From: Chrysomallon squamiferum | Taxonomy: Eukaryota; Mollusca; Gastropoda; Neomphalida; Peltospiridae | Length of the DNA stretch: 64,000 nt | Reading direction: 5' to 3' | Assembly (NCBI GenBank): GCA_012295275.1 | Contig: CM022666.1 | Coordinates: forward strand, 10,445,002 to 10,509,001 | Program-made: the position numbers and the translations under genes | Shown here: positions 31,575 to 42,612 of the stretch, one piece after another | Numbering within the stretch: position 1 is the stretch's first letter | Layout: each line of letters opens with the position of its first letter | Notes under the pieces: generated by a model | What the model was told of the DNA's origin: nothing | Seen by the model: only the letters and a program-made list of their open reading frames with translations | Databases searched by the model: none

Positions 31575-33355
31575 AACTTAAATTAATAAATTGTACCAGC
31601 AACAAGATAACCAATGAGATAGCCTGCTCCACAAACATCACCAAGCCATCAGCAGATGCAAAATAATCCACGCCAGCAAAGTCACAAGTAAGCGGACTGA
31701 ACAGGGTCCAGCAGCCCCCGTCGTAGAAGCCATATGTGAGTGAAAACACGATTCGTCCTGAGCTACATTGTGTGACGTGCATAATAAAAAGCAGCAATAC
31801 AGAAGATGTAACATTCACTCCGCCATACAGAACAGAGGCGTGAATTTCAGTATCCGTGGCCGCAAAATCTAATCCAAACCTCGATATAATACTACCTATA
31901 CCGCTAAAAGACACAAGCAAAGCGGCATCATCAGCAGTCGCTCCCTGCATAATTATAAAATCAGGAAAGTACAGCTTTACCGTGGACGACAAAAGTGTGA
32001 AATTAAACGAAGAAATGAGAGAAGAAATGGTACGTTTTTCATGAGGTGGGTAAAGTGGTTAAACGTCGACATCCAGTGTCTTAACTCATGGTTTCTCCGA
32101 TTTCGCTTAATGTACATTCAGACTTAGAAGGTTTCATAATCATGCCGCAAACACAGGCATGAAAAGAAATAGCACCTGATATAAGAAAAGCTCCTTCAAG
32201 GTTGAAGTTATCTATCAAACGCTTGAGTTAAAATTGGCAGTATGACAGTGCTGCCCAACGTCCGGCCCGCTAGTCGGTCTTCAATTTATTCCTTAATTAT
32301 TTAATAAAATTGTTTTATTATAAAGCCATTTATTTGAACAAATGTTTTCTTAATCTTGATCAATTGTTAAATTTGTTTTAAAGAAAGTAAGGTTCTAAAT
32401 CAAAAATTTTAATGGCCACTTCGTATTCATGTAATATCTGGAGATTATAATTTTTTGATAGCAGTGAAGAAGTAATAGAAATAGTGTCATATGTAGGACC
32501 CCCGTGTTTAAATTGAGTTATGAATTATAATTGTATAATGGATAATTTCTATAAATAGAATAATAGATCAATGTTTTCAATAGAATACTTTTTCAAACCA
32601 TTTCAAGTAGTTGTATTAAAAAAATGAAAGGCTGGAAATGTGAGTCCGGCCCACTGGCATCGTTTTTTCTTAAATCCGGCCCATGTTCGGAAAAGGTTGG
32701 GCAGCACTGCAGTATGATGTTTCCTATGCCACATGCAATAATTTCAACACTTGTAACCAGGCTTATCCTTTCCCGAAAATAATATCCCAGATTTACCAAA
32801 CACCCAGTGTAAGCTACTAGACCTTGTCCAAGCCCTGTTGGAAATAAATTAGAAAATGTAATTTCATTGTACTATTTTGATATATACTGAATTTTATTTC
32901 TTAATTATGTTTTGGCTCAGGTCTGCAGAAATTAAATAGGAGGAACAAAGATGTCTACTGTATAGTTTAGTAGTATTTACTGCCTTTAACCAATTCTTAA
33001 AATCTAAATGTTTCTAATATAAAATGTAAATATAATTAATAGTATTCTTTATTTTCGTTTCGTAACTTACTTTTTCAATGATATAATAATTATAATAATA
33101 ATATAAATAAACAGATAAATAATTAGAATGATAGAAAGAAAGAAAGAAAATAAAACATACATACTGAAATTTTTTTCATGTTAAAATGACTGGTACAGAA
33201 AAACTATTTTGATTATACCTGCCAGAAAAGCATACGTTGAAAACAGCCATCTTGAATGAGGCTGCTCGTAGAAAATCCACTGATTCCTAGGAATCCGCTG
33301 ATGATAACGCATTTCCGACAACCCTACATATCAATTAAAATACTCGCGAAAGGTC
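31575..33355 (-). pseudogene. SLC16-type monocarboxylate transporter pseudogene
   Basis: Minus-strand exons align in order with a 12-TM SLC16 transporter but are broken repeatedly. 33355-33219 begins after a ttttcag acceptor and encodes GPFASILIDM, then an in-frame TAG, then GCRKCVIISGFLGISGFS, with a frameshift before WLFSTYAFLAG. A second exon from 32840 continues GLGQGLVAYTG, LGYYFRERISLV and ACGIGNIIL. It is interrupted by a hAT MITE and resumes as PILTQ, a one-base shift, then LIDNFNLEGAFLISGAISFH. Further shifts occur before MKNVPFLLSFL, before STVKLYFPDFIIMQG and near the end (LIGYLVAGTIY). These are family hallmarks: the GLGxG plus YF.kR region after TM4 and the GALLI..G loop. No full-length protein can be made. 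Substrate specificity of the ancestor is unknown. Confidence 0.88.
32246..32709. mobile_element. hAT-type MITE inserted in the SLC16 pseudogene exon
   Basis: 464 bp bounded by 14-bp perfect inverted termini (cagtgctgcccaac at left; its reverse complement at right) and by a perfect 8-bp direct duplication cagtatga at 32238-32245 and 32710-32717. The 8-bp duplication and CAGTG-type ends identify a hAT element. There is no open frame. Removing it plus one duplication restores continuous SLC16 homology (GNIIL to PILTQ), so it is a true insertion into coding sequence. Confidence 0.93.
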
Positions 33356-33390
33356 CTGAAAAATTTATACTTAAAGTCGTTTCGTTTCAA

Positions 33391-33523
<133 letters not shown>

Positions 33524-33573
33524 TGCTTATTTATGACATAAAATACACACAAACGCATATATAAAAATATATG

Positions 33574-34770
33574 TAGTGCCGGATTAAGAACGTAGCAAAT
33601 GCTTTCTGGGGCCCCGCGGATCAACATTTTTCTTTTCTGTTTTAAATCAATATGCTGGGTATCACGATTTTGACTATTGTCTTTGGTATTTGTTTTATGT
33701 AGAGGTATACTTTTTGACAGTTTTGTTGTTGAACTTTTTTTTACTCAGTATCCAGTGGACCTGAACTAGTTCACTAGCTGCGTTGTCCCAAATACCTTAT
33801 GTTTGATACCTAATTGCCTCTGGTTAGACAGTGTGCTGCAGTGTCATTGAACAAAAGTTTTATGTCTACGTGTAACTTGTAGAAGTATCTCGCGCTAAAA
33901 GTGATGACATAAGACACTGAAGTAGGTCACCACCCGTAGAGGCGTATAAGTACAGGTAAGACATTTAAACCTCTGTTCATTACAAATAAACGTGAAAATA
34001 ACTAAATATTTAGAATGGGCTATTTAATTTCTTAAGCAGTTTCCTAAATCTTATTTATACAATGGTAAGCAATATGTTTGGAGCCTTGGTGTAGTGACGG
34101 TAAATAACTGGAGCCGTTATACTAGTCATCGCCGTTGGTGGCTTTGGAGCATGTATGTTAATATCTGAATATTGTGTGTTGTGGTTTTCTTTACATATAC
34201 CTTCTTTTAATGGCGCACTGTTATTATTGTTGATCAGGATTTAGCATTAAAATGAAACATCGGGGTAACGCACGTCATTATTTTTGAAAATACTTCTTGG
34301 ATGAAAAAAAACAACACAACAACATTCGACTAGTTTCAAGTCATTATTCGAATCTCAGTCACTCTTTATTTAAGGATTTATAAATGGTGAGCAACTAGCT
34401 CAGAACCTGAGTGACTTTCTTGAACATAATATCAGTCTGAGTGACTATCGTGGACAATCATATGACAACGCTAGCAACATGTCTGCCAGGTACAATGGAA
34501 TAGAGGTGCATGTTCGAAAGCTAAATCCATTAGCAGAATACGTGCCATGTGTTGGACAACTCAGTCAATTGGTGGGTCAGTTCGCATACTGGCAACCATG
34601 TTCATGGAGTTCATACAGCGTGTATGTGCTCTACCAACTGATGCGTTGTCTGAGAACAAACTATCGTGTGTAAAGCGCACGTCTGACACACGATGGTCGG
34701 CAGTGATGGACTGATTGACAACGAGAAAACTGAAACGTTACCTGCTAATGCAAAGCATGCACAAATACAA
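33574..34770 (+). mobile_element. Decayed hAT element with ZMYM-type transposase fragment
   Basis: 33574 starts tagtgccggattaag with ggggccccgcgg about 35 bp on, resembling CAGTGgCGGATTAAg...GGGCCCC hAT termini. Downstream (about 34400-34570) the plus strand encodes LAQNLSDFLEHNISLSDYRG, then QSYDNASNMSARYNGIEVHV and NPLAEYVPC. This is the RNase-H-like core (DUF4371/ZMYM1-like) of hAT transposases. A later shifted frame gives FMEFIQRVCAL and SDTRWSAVMD. Frameshifts and stops show it is dead. The right terminus was not found. Confidence 0.72.
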
Positions 34771-35711
34771 TGAACCAATCCAAGTAATCGATGTGACGTC
34801 AGTATCGCTGGCTTCCAACAGTACAACATGAAACACTCCGGCCACAAAAGAAAAACTAGTATTAGTCAGTGGTGTTACGAAAGAAGCTGCCAGTACTACC
34901 CATCCCCATTTCTCTGTTTAATTAACTTTTTTCTTCAAACTGATGTAATAGGCTGTTCGAACGACGAGTGATAACTGACACAGATGTTTTACTTCAGGTA
35001 TAGTTCTCATTAAAAGAAATGTTATATCGTTGAAGTATGGTTAGTGAGTTCATTATTTCGACAACAATGTTTGTAATTATGTGGACTACATTACTTCTAG
35101 TATAATAACCTTTCAGTTAATGTAAATTAAAACAGAAGCTCTTTTGAGTGCAGTTTATGTAATTGATTGTGCAAGGTGATATGATGCAAAATAACAATGT
35201 TAGATGCATATCGATTTTTTAAGAAAAATCTAATAAAGACTTGTACTATATTGTCTATTATTTTCCATATATAAACAACGACCAACAATTATTTTTTAAC
35301 TACACCCCCCCACACTATTTTCGTATCTTTTTTATTTATTTATTATTTCCATTTTATTTCACATCATTTTTGTTTGAATTTAGAAGCATTTTAAAGTATT
35401 TAGAATCATATTATTGCATTTTAAGGTGGTTAGTACGTTAAAAGATTAAATAATTGATGTACTTAACAATTTTGAATAGCACAGCATCACTTTCTTTGAA
35501 CGTGAACCTTGGTTTTTTTTAATATTTAGTGGTAACAAGTTTACTAAATTATAGTGCTCTAAATTAAAATGCAAACCTACAGATGTGTGCTTTGTTATCT
35601 GGATGAAATAAAATGCACAAATAATTATAAGTCTTTCATTCATTTATTTATTGCCGGTAAGCATACAATATTTAACAATTTTTATCCGGGTAACGGGCAG
35701 AGGATTAAGTG

Positions 35712-35782
35712 TGCCCCGAACCTTGGACTGTGTTATAATAAACTGTATGACAAATAAGCGTATGACTAATGGGAGGTAATCG
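35712..35782 (-). repeat. Right arm of the 4.7-kb spaced inverted repeat
   Basis: Reverse complement of the left arm at 31056-31126, with 44 identical bases at the outer end and weaker similarity inward. Both arms face outward from a block holding the SLC16 pseudogene and the hAT relic. Confidence 0.75.
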
Positions 35783-37713
35783 TGAGTGCGTATCTGTTTG
35801 TGTCTGTGATTAAAAGGACTATAAGCATTTGATCTTTAACCATAACCTGCAATACAAAACTCGGCTAGCCAGCTCCAGAACGGTGTTGCAAGTAGTAATT
35901 AGGGGCAGTAAAATGTCTGTAATCACGAGACTAAAGGCAATTAAAGGCGCAGGTGTGGTAAGTTGGATATTTGAAACAGACATATAAGAAAGGTTTCTTA
36001 GCTTTGTACTTGCTGTGATTTGCGTTAATAAATTTAGACATTAGCGCACAAAGTGTAACGTATGCGCACCTGTAATTCGTACAAGAGCTATTGAGAAATA
36101 TATGTACTAAGTCGCTAAAAAGGTTTTTATTTTTGAAATCGTATCGACATGCGAATGCAAACGCTAGCACGGACAGTGTGGACTGGCATAATGGCGAAAA
36201 GTACGATTTTGTCATGAATCTACTCTATATTTATAGAATCCATATTATTATAATATGTACAGTACGGTATGTAATCATGTTATCTAAACCTTAAGTTATA
36301 GGCCTAGTCGCCCGAATAATTTCTGTCGGAGAACAGCTCAGACGGAATTTTTATTTTAGGACTGCTTATCCAAGTTTCTACTTCTCAGTTCATAACCGAT
36401 ATAATACAATAGCTCACTAATAAAGGTATGTCGTGGTGACATATAATACCTTAAGGTTGGCTCGTCCCGTCTAAACGGTAACAGACTCAAAGCGTCTCGT
36501 GACAAGGTGTTAATGATCTGAGACAGCTTAAACATTATAAATGACTAGACTTTATCTATTAGAGAATAATAACAACAAGAATTGAATATGGGTAATTGTT
36601 TCATATATCACATAAATTAACCATTAACAAATTATAATTTATTTACATTAACATAATTTAATCATAAGGTTCTTCCGATACAATACAAATGCAAATAGCG
36701 TTGACAGATAATACTGTTCTAATTCAGCCCAGTTGGTTACTTTAATTTTCTAACTAATCTTTTAGTTATTAACATAAGATATCTAAGTTTGTTAATTAGT
36801 TTTCAAGCGTAAATAACTACCACAGAATAAGACAATAAAATATCCAACAGAACTATACTTGGCTATCTTCTATCAATCAACATGTATGTTACATAAAAAA
36901 AAACCAAAACTATATTTAAACCATAAATACTTTTGCTATAATGATCGTTTGTCTTGAGCACACGTCCCTCAGACAATGTGTCGCAAGACGGCGCACCGAT
37001 CAAAACAGACAATGCATATCGGAAACGTTTGTGGGTAATCTCTTCATATAGAAATTAAACATATTTTAATGTTACTGTAAACACAAGGGTTTGTTCGGCA
37101 GATTTTGTAGGCGGGAAGCCAATGAACGACAAGAAACATGTTGACTATACACCCACCCTGAATACTGGACGGGAAATTGGCACAACACCTATGATAACAG
37201 AAGCAAATGAAATTAATGACATAGTTCAGATAACTTCAGAGAACAATAGTTTCAGTTATGTTCTTAATTATTCACTCACAAATACTTTTTAGAGGTTGTA
37301 CAAGTATGTAGGTGTTCGTGTGAGTATATGAGTAAAGGTACAGTGTTCAATAAAACAATTAAATGTTACTCAAAAATAAATGGTTTATTTACAGAGTTTT
37401 TTTTAGCATAAAGTATGTCTGCTTGTGTGTGTTTGTACTAATTACACCTAACGATAACAGTAATTAGACAAGTAATTGATTTCAACCTATAAGGAAATAA
37501 GTATCTCACATTTCATTCATAAACAAAAGATTTAATTAATCATGTTACTCTATGTTTTGTTTGTTTGTATGGCCATGTTGTCAGTGTTCAGTCAGAGATG
37601 TGTCTGCAACAAAGGTATAAATACTCTGACAGTAAATAACTACAAAGACTTGCTGAACAACCAAGTTATTGCCAATGTTTATTGTGCTTCTGTGCGTCTG
37701 TGTGTGTGTATGT
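35783..37713. other. Intergenic DNA without supported gene
   Basis: Moderately AT-rich, with scattered CpG-containing patches (for example 36950-37020). Open frames near 35931-36294 on both strands have no recognisable homology or splice context. I see no RNA gene. Confidence 0.4.
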
Positions 37714-38468
37714 GTTACCTCGCCGTGGAAGCATCTATGTGGTCTTGTTTTGTGCAGTATTTTGCCAAATTTCCTCCTTCTGACCATGGATCCAAGAAAG
37801 TGAATGCAAAGGACAGTCCTGGGAAGAAGAAGCGGACGATGTTCATTGAATTAAAGCATGAAATCAAAGAAAAACATGAGCGTGGTGTGCGTATAGTTGA
37901 CTTGGCTAGGCAATACGAGCATAGTACTTTTACGATATGTATCATACTGAAGCAGAAGGAGTCGATAAAGGGCATATAACTCCAGCCAAAGGCGATAAAA
38001 TAATTTCTAAAGCTGCAGGCTTCTGTCCATGAAAGGAATACGGTGACAGAGAAGCAGCTCGCAAGGGATACGGTGATGGAGGCTATCATCTGCGAGAAGT
38101 CATAGAATTTATGACGAACGAAAGCGACCGAAAAAGCACAAAACGAACTCCTCCGATCTCCTCCAGCTCAACCAGCATTTTCAGTTAGGCCAAACTGTCT
38201 GATCTCCTAGATAAATACACTTTACAAAACCTATTTATTTCTTTATATTCACTTTCATTTTGTTTTTATACAAATTTGTCATTTATAAATACATTTTTCG
38301 TATTTAAAAACACGTTACAAAAATACTGGGGTGATTTTTTGGGGGGGACTGGAACGGATTAATGTTATTTCAGTTAATTTCAGTTGGGAAAATTGATTTT
38401 ATATACGTACAAATTGAGTTACGAGCTTGGTCACAGAACGAATTAAACTCGTAACTCAAGGCACCACT

Positions 38469-38469
<1 letters not shown>
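37714..38469 (+). mobile_element. Non-autonomous Tigger/pogo-like element, copy C
   Basis: Plus-oriented copy, 5'-truncated, with its start abutting a GT tract. It encodes the helix-turn-helix part of a Tigger transposase (MFIELKHEIKEKHERGVRIV, then DLARQYEHST, LKQKESIKGI). After a shifted frame it continues HERNTVTEKQLARDTVMEAI and ends before any DDE region. The 3' terminus (gtaactcaaggcaccactg, ending 38469) is followed by TA and then a (CA)n tract. Very similar to copy D, suggesting fairly recent spread. Confidence 0.85.

Positions 38470-38516
<47 letters not shown>
38469..38516. repeat. (CA)n microsatellite beside Tigger copy C
   Basis: About 20 CA units begin immediately after the transposon's flanking TA. 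A second AT/AC-rich tract follows at 38518-38540. Confidence 0.9.
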
Positions 38517-38519
<3 letters not shown>

Positions 38520-38974
38520 TACACATATATATATATATTTATAATGTACATACAATATCGAGACGCACACATATGCAATGATTTTGATATGGGGGAGTTA
38601 TTTTCAATATTTATGCATGCATGTGTTTCCAGTAATCAAATTATATATTATTTTATATATACATACACACATACACAGTATAATGACATGCAAACATATG
38701 CCCTGATTTGTAGCGGGGGAAGTATTTACAATATATGCATGCGTTTTCAGTAAATAATAATAAAATATTATAAATAATTGAAAGAAACATTCAGCGGACC
38801 GTTTTCTATGGCCATTATACTATCTAATTCGAAATATTTACATGTTAGTTACAAAAGTTTAAAATCTCCTACGAAGCTACACATGTCGTCCATAACACCC
38901 TGTCTGTCACGCCCCCCCCCACCCAATTTGTAAATAGACTAGTTTCAGTCTATTTTGTCAAAGGACTCTTCGGT

Positions 38975-38984
38975 CGCATGCGCA
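38975..38984. promoter_or_regulatory. NRF1-like palindrome upstream of candidate first exon
   Basis: CGCATGCGCA contains the NRF1 core GCATGCGC (38976-38983). It sits in a locally CpG-richer stretch about 190 bp before the ATG at 39171, consistent with a TATA-less promoter. Function is inferred. Confidence 0.4.
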
Positions 38985-39170
38985 ATAGGAATACAATATC
39001 TCTATTGCCTCTATTGTGTTCATGATGAACATTGTTTTAGTTTCGAAATACGGAACAAACAGTTGGATATTACTTGTTCGATTTTAATCGCAAAGACCCA
39101 TTTGCCGCTTGTCGCTTGTTACATTCTGAGATATAGTTAATGATTAATACTCATCAGCCTACGAGTCGGG

Positions 39171-39401
39171 ATGCGGAGAACAGGAGTGCGCTTAATTCTT
39201 TGTTTTTTCGTTTTTATTTATTTGTATTATTTTTTTTTCACTCTTTTAAAAGGGTACTTAATTCGGTATTTCGTCGATGCGGTGGCAGAACCTAACACAT
39301 ATAGTTTCCAATCGAGTGGGAAAAGCGGCAAAAAATCTAGGTTTTTTAGAATGATTAACAACCCGATTGTCATGATTTCAGACGATGGTGGGTGTTTTTA
39401 A
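39171..39401 (+). CDS. Possible first coding exon of a type II membrane protein (unrecognised)
   Basis: An ATG with in-frame upstream stops (TAA, TGA) opens 76 codons. A short basic head (MRRTGVR) precedes one hydrophobic segment (LILCFFVFIYLYYFFFTLL, residues about 8-26) and then a polar stem with GKSGKKSRFFR. This is the layout of a signal-anchor protein such as a Golgi enzyme. A possible donor lies within the last codons (GACGATG|GTGGGT, exon end 39390), so the TAA at 39399-39401 may not be used. Codons here are richer in CpG than the surroundings. I do not recognise the family and found no downstream exons in the window. It could be a chance frame. Confidence 0.3.
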   Translation: MRRTGVRLILCFFVFIYLYYFFFTLLKGYLIRYFVDAVAEPNTYSFQSSGKSGKKSRFFRMINNPIVMISDDGGCF

Positions 39402-40117
39402 CTGATGGATTTGGTTTATTTCAAACGTCTTCAACGTAACTTTTTCACAGCAAACGAAGTGTTTTACTTTACGTGCCGAATGTCTAGAAAAAAAAAAAAT
39501 TCGTAATAAATGAAAGTTTTTTTTTGTTTTTTTTTTCTTCAAATTATATATGTATATAATTGTTCTGAGAATATCATACGTGGAAAAAAATGAGTAATGC
39601 ATTTTATTATCCGTTATTAGATGTCATTTTTGTGAAGACACCTCAAATTTATCCACGTATCTTAACATAAAATCTCTTCTATTTTTAATGTTTCAACAAA
39701 ATATTTTGTTCCATTCTGTTCAGTTCAATGATAAAAGGAAAGAAATTTATAGAGCATTACCAATAAGTGAAAGCACATACACACAGAGAAACTTTATCAT
39801 CAGAACATTATAAAGAAATATTGTTATTGTGATAATAAGTCACCCTACTGATCTAGCTTTTTATTACTTTTATGTTGTTGTTTTTTTGTATGTTTGTTCT
39901 TGTGTTTATAGATATACATATTTTTAAAATTCTTATTATTAATTAATAATTATAATACACTAATGGATCATTCTGTACACAGACGACAGAACACTGAATT
40001 AATTCACTGCACCAAGTTTTAAACGGTAAATGATATCTTGCTAACGTAAAATTTATTATTCATTTTGATTTATTATTAATATTTATTATTAATATAAAAA
40101 AAATCTATAATAATAAC

Positions 40118-40149
<32 letters not shown>

Positions 40150-41216
40150 AAAGAAAATAATATTAAAAATAATTATATAAAAATATATATAATAATAATA
40201 ATAATAAGAAGAAGAAGAAAGAAGAAGAAGAAGAAGAAGAAGAAATAATAATAAAATAAATAAATAAATAAATAAATACATTAAAAAAGAAAAAGAAAAT
40301 TTTGTACTGAAAATTTTGAGATGTTATAGAAGGTGCTTATAGAATATTGACATAAATACAGTATATGTGTTTCTGCATTAAGTTGTGGCAATACATTGTA
40401 TTGATGATGTCACTGATGTTAACAGGGAACTGACACATATTGTGGAGAGAAAATTAGTCAACCGTGATTAATAAATAGACCATGACGCAACGAATAAATT
40501 CGGCTGATTTACGGTGTCAGCTGCGATATAATTTCAGAATTTCTGTGAACACATTTGTTCGTGTAACAAATGTGATGAACTGCAGTTTATCATTTTTATT
40601 GAAACGATGAATTATAATTTTATACGAATTATATATGCGAGCTAAATAATATGTACTGCAATATTAAATTATATCATTTAATTTTGTTAATTAAAAAATT
40701 AATATCTCATATGCCAAATAAGTTTATGTATGGTTTATTTACTTGTTATATTATAAAATAAAATTTGCTAATAACACAATGTATATAACTATTATTTATT
40801 TATCAACAACAATAAATATAAATAAATAAATGATAATAACGACAGCAATAAAACTATATTGATACATATAAAAAAATTAAAAAATGACTATTCTTCAGTA
40901 ATATTTAACTACAGCAATTATCAATTAACATAACAATGACATAAATACAAATATTTAAGATGATATTATATAACACACACACACACATTTTTATAAAGAA
41001 ATGATAAAAACTGTCATTTTCAAGGATTTGACATAATGCTCAAAATGGTTGACAGGTCTGTTACACGTATTATGTCTTAAAATTTAGAAAATTTATGACA
41101 ACATTGCTCTTAAACATTTTAAATTCATATTAAATTCATATTGAAAAATGAATAAAAGTTACTTTAGTACACGTTTTAAATTTCAGAATAATGCGACTAT
41201 ATATATATAAATTTAT
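39402..41216. other. Low-complexity AT-rich DNA
   Basis: Holds arrays of AAT, AAG and AAAT units (about 40080-40280), including (aat)n followed by (att)n that could fold, and a short CA run at 40974-40985. The part next to 41217 should contain the GPCR 3' UTR, read on the minus strand. No gene is supported. Confidence 0.55.
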
Positions 41217-42612
41217 CTAAACTTGGTTGTTAGCGACATTAGATATTGGCATCTCGCAGTTTATTTCTTTTTGCGGTTCTTCCTCTTTACTTTCTTCGTT
41301 ACTTCCACTGGAGTGTGGAGTTTTGGATGATTTCTCAATGCTCTGACTTTTACAGTTCGTTGCGGTTGTTAGTTTCGATTTGGTTGCAAACGGAGTTTCT
41401 TGCCCTAGTCCTCTGTTATCTTTGTTACAAGAACCGCAGCCTAGTAGCTTGGCAACATGCTGTCTGAATGATCTGGAACACAGCACGTACAGAAAAAAGT
41501 TGATAGAGTAGTTGAGTTGTTCCATTGGCTGGGCCACCTGTCTGAAGATCACCAAAACTGGATCGGTCGACTGGAAGAGAGTTTCTCCTCTCGCGAATGC
41601 AACGTTATGTCCCAGCCAGATAGGAGACACGAGGATGATATATGCAGTGGTGATACCTAGCAACATCACTGTTATTCTCATCGTCTCATCATTCTTCATT
41701 TCGCCACCTTGAACCATCTCCTGTCGTTTAGTTCTTTGCTTGTATAGGCGATGTACGATGATGGGGGTCATAATGAGAAGGAGGATGGTTGGAATTACAG
41801 CATACAGCGAGGTTCCGATGATGAGAAAAGCTCTACCCAGAGATGCTGTATCCGGCTCTACAAAGTAAGGCACACATTTGCCACTGGCGGTAATCTTTGA
41901 GAATATCGACCATGCACCCGTATAGGAAAACATGGCTACGTAAACAGACAGAATGCCAATGATGGTGTTACGCTTGGTGCAAATCATTTTTATGTGCAGG
42001 GGGAAGCAGACAGCAATGAATCGCTCGAAACAGACGAACACTACTAACCATGATGATGACATCTTTGCAGTTCTCCGAAATACAAAAAATATCTTGCAGC
42101 CTATCTCGCTGAGTGCTCGAACATCGACTCCCAGCATTTTGATGATCCACGGTTTGTTCCATGGCTGCATTAATATGAGAGCAGTGTCCGAGCAGGAGAG
42201 GAATATAAGAATGAGGCTACACGTAGCCTGTCGGAAACGTTGGCTTGACATTACAATGACTGTCATACTGTTTCCGAATAAGCCTAAAATGAGAAACAGA
42301 GGTATAGCAACGAAGCCAACATAATCTGTTTTTACTGATTTCTTAGGTTTATCTGTTACTGTTGTCTCATCGCATGGTAATTGTGATGTCATATTAACGT
42401 CGTTGTCTTCCTGATTACGAGAACAAGGACTGTGACTCGTATCATCTTGGATAGATAGATCGAACAAGCTCGTATTCTTAGAGATCATTGTTGATTCTAT
42501 GGTGTTATCATCGTCATCTAACACGTTGATCTGACCCGACACACAGCTCTGTCGATCACTGATTGCGACCATAACCAACAACACCAACACTGTTCGTGAA
42601 CCAAACTGCCAT
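41217..42612 (-). CDS. Rhodopsin-like (class A) G-protein-coupled receptor, peptide-receptor type
   Basis: One long minus-strand exon encodes an acidic N-terminus with N-x-S/T sites (KNTS, VNMTS), seven hydrophobic segments and a long Ser/Lys/Glu-rich tail. Class A marks are GNSM in TM1, LSCSD in TM2, the TM3 cysteine (EIGCKIF) paired with an ECL2 cysteine (SGKCVPY), and a TM7 motif NFFLY in place of NPxxY. The DRY motif is ERF. The TM6 CWxP motif is missing (ILVSPIW). A CGSC pair after TM7 could be palmitoylated. The reading frame runs up to an acceptor (tttgcag) so that the exon starts at 42612. The residues it adds, TVLVLLVMVAI, look like a signal peptide, so the true ATG is probably in an upstream exon; otherwise the ATG at 42572 starts a 451-residue protein. 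It resembles lophotrochozoan neuropeptide receptors; the ligand is unknown. Confidence 0.85.

Noticed and set aside
37542-37720. N-terminal part of the 145-residue frame containing the Tigger domain
   Set aside because: It runs from unrelated flanking DNA through the GT tract into the transposon, so the fusion is accidental.
40080-40290. Possible structured RNA from (aat)n/(att)n inverted tract
   Set aside because: Explained by simple trinucleotide and tetranucleotide repeats; no other sign of an RNA gene.
41246-42324. Several plus-strand open frames opposite the GPCR
   Set aside because: Antisense shadows of the receptor exon with no homology.
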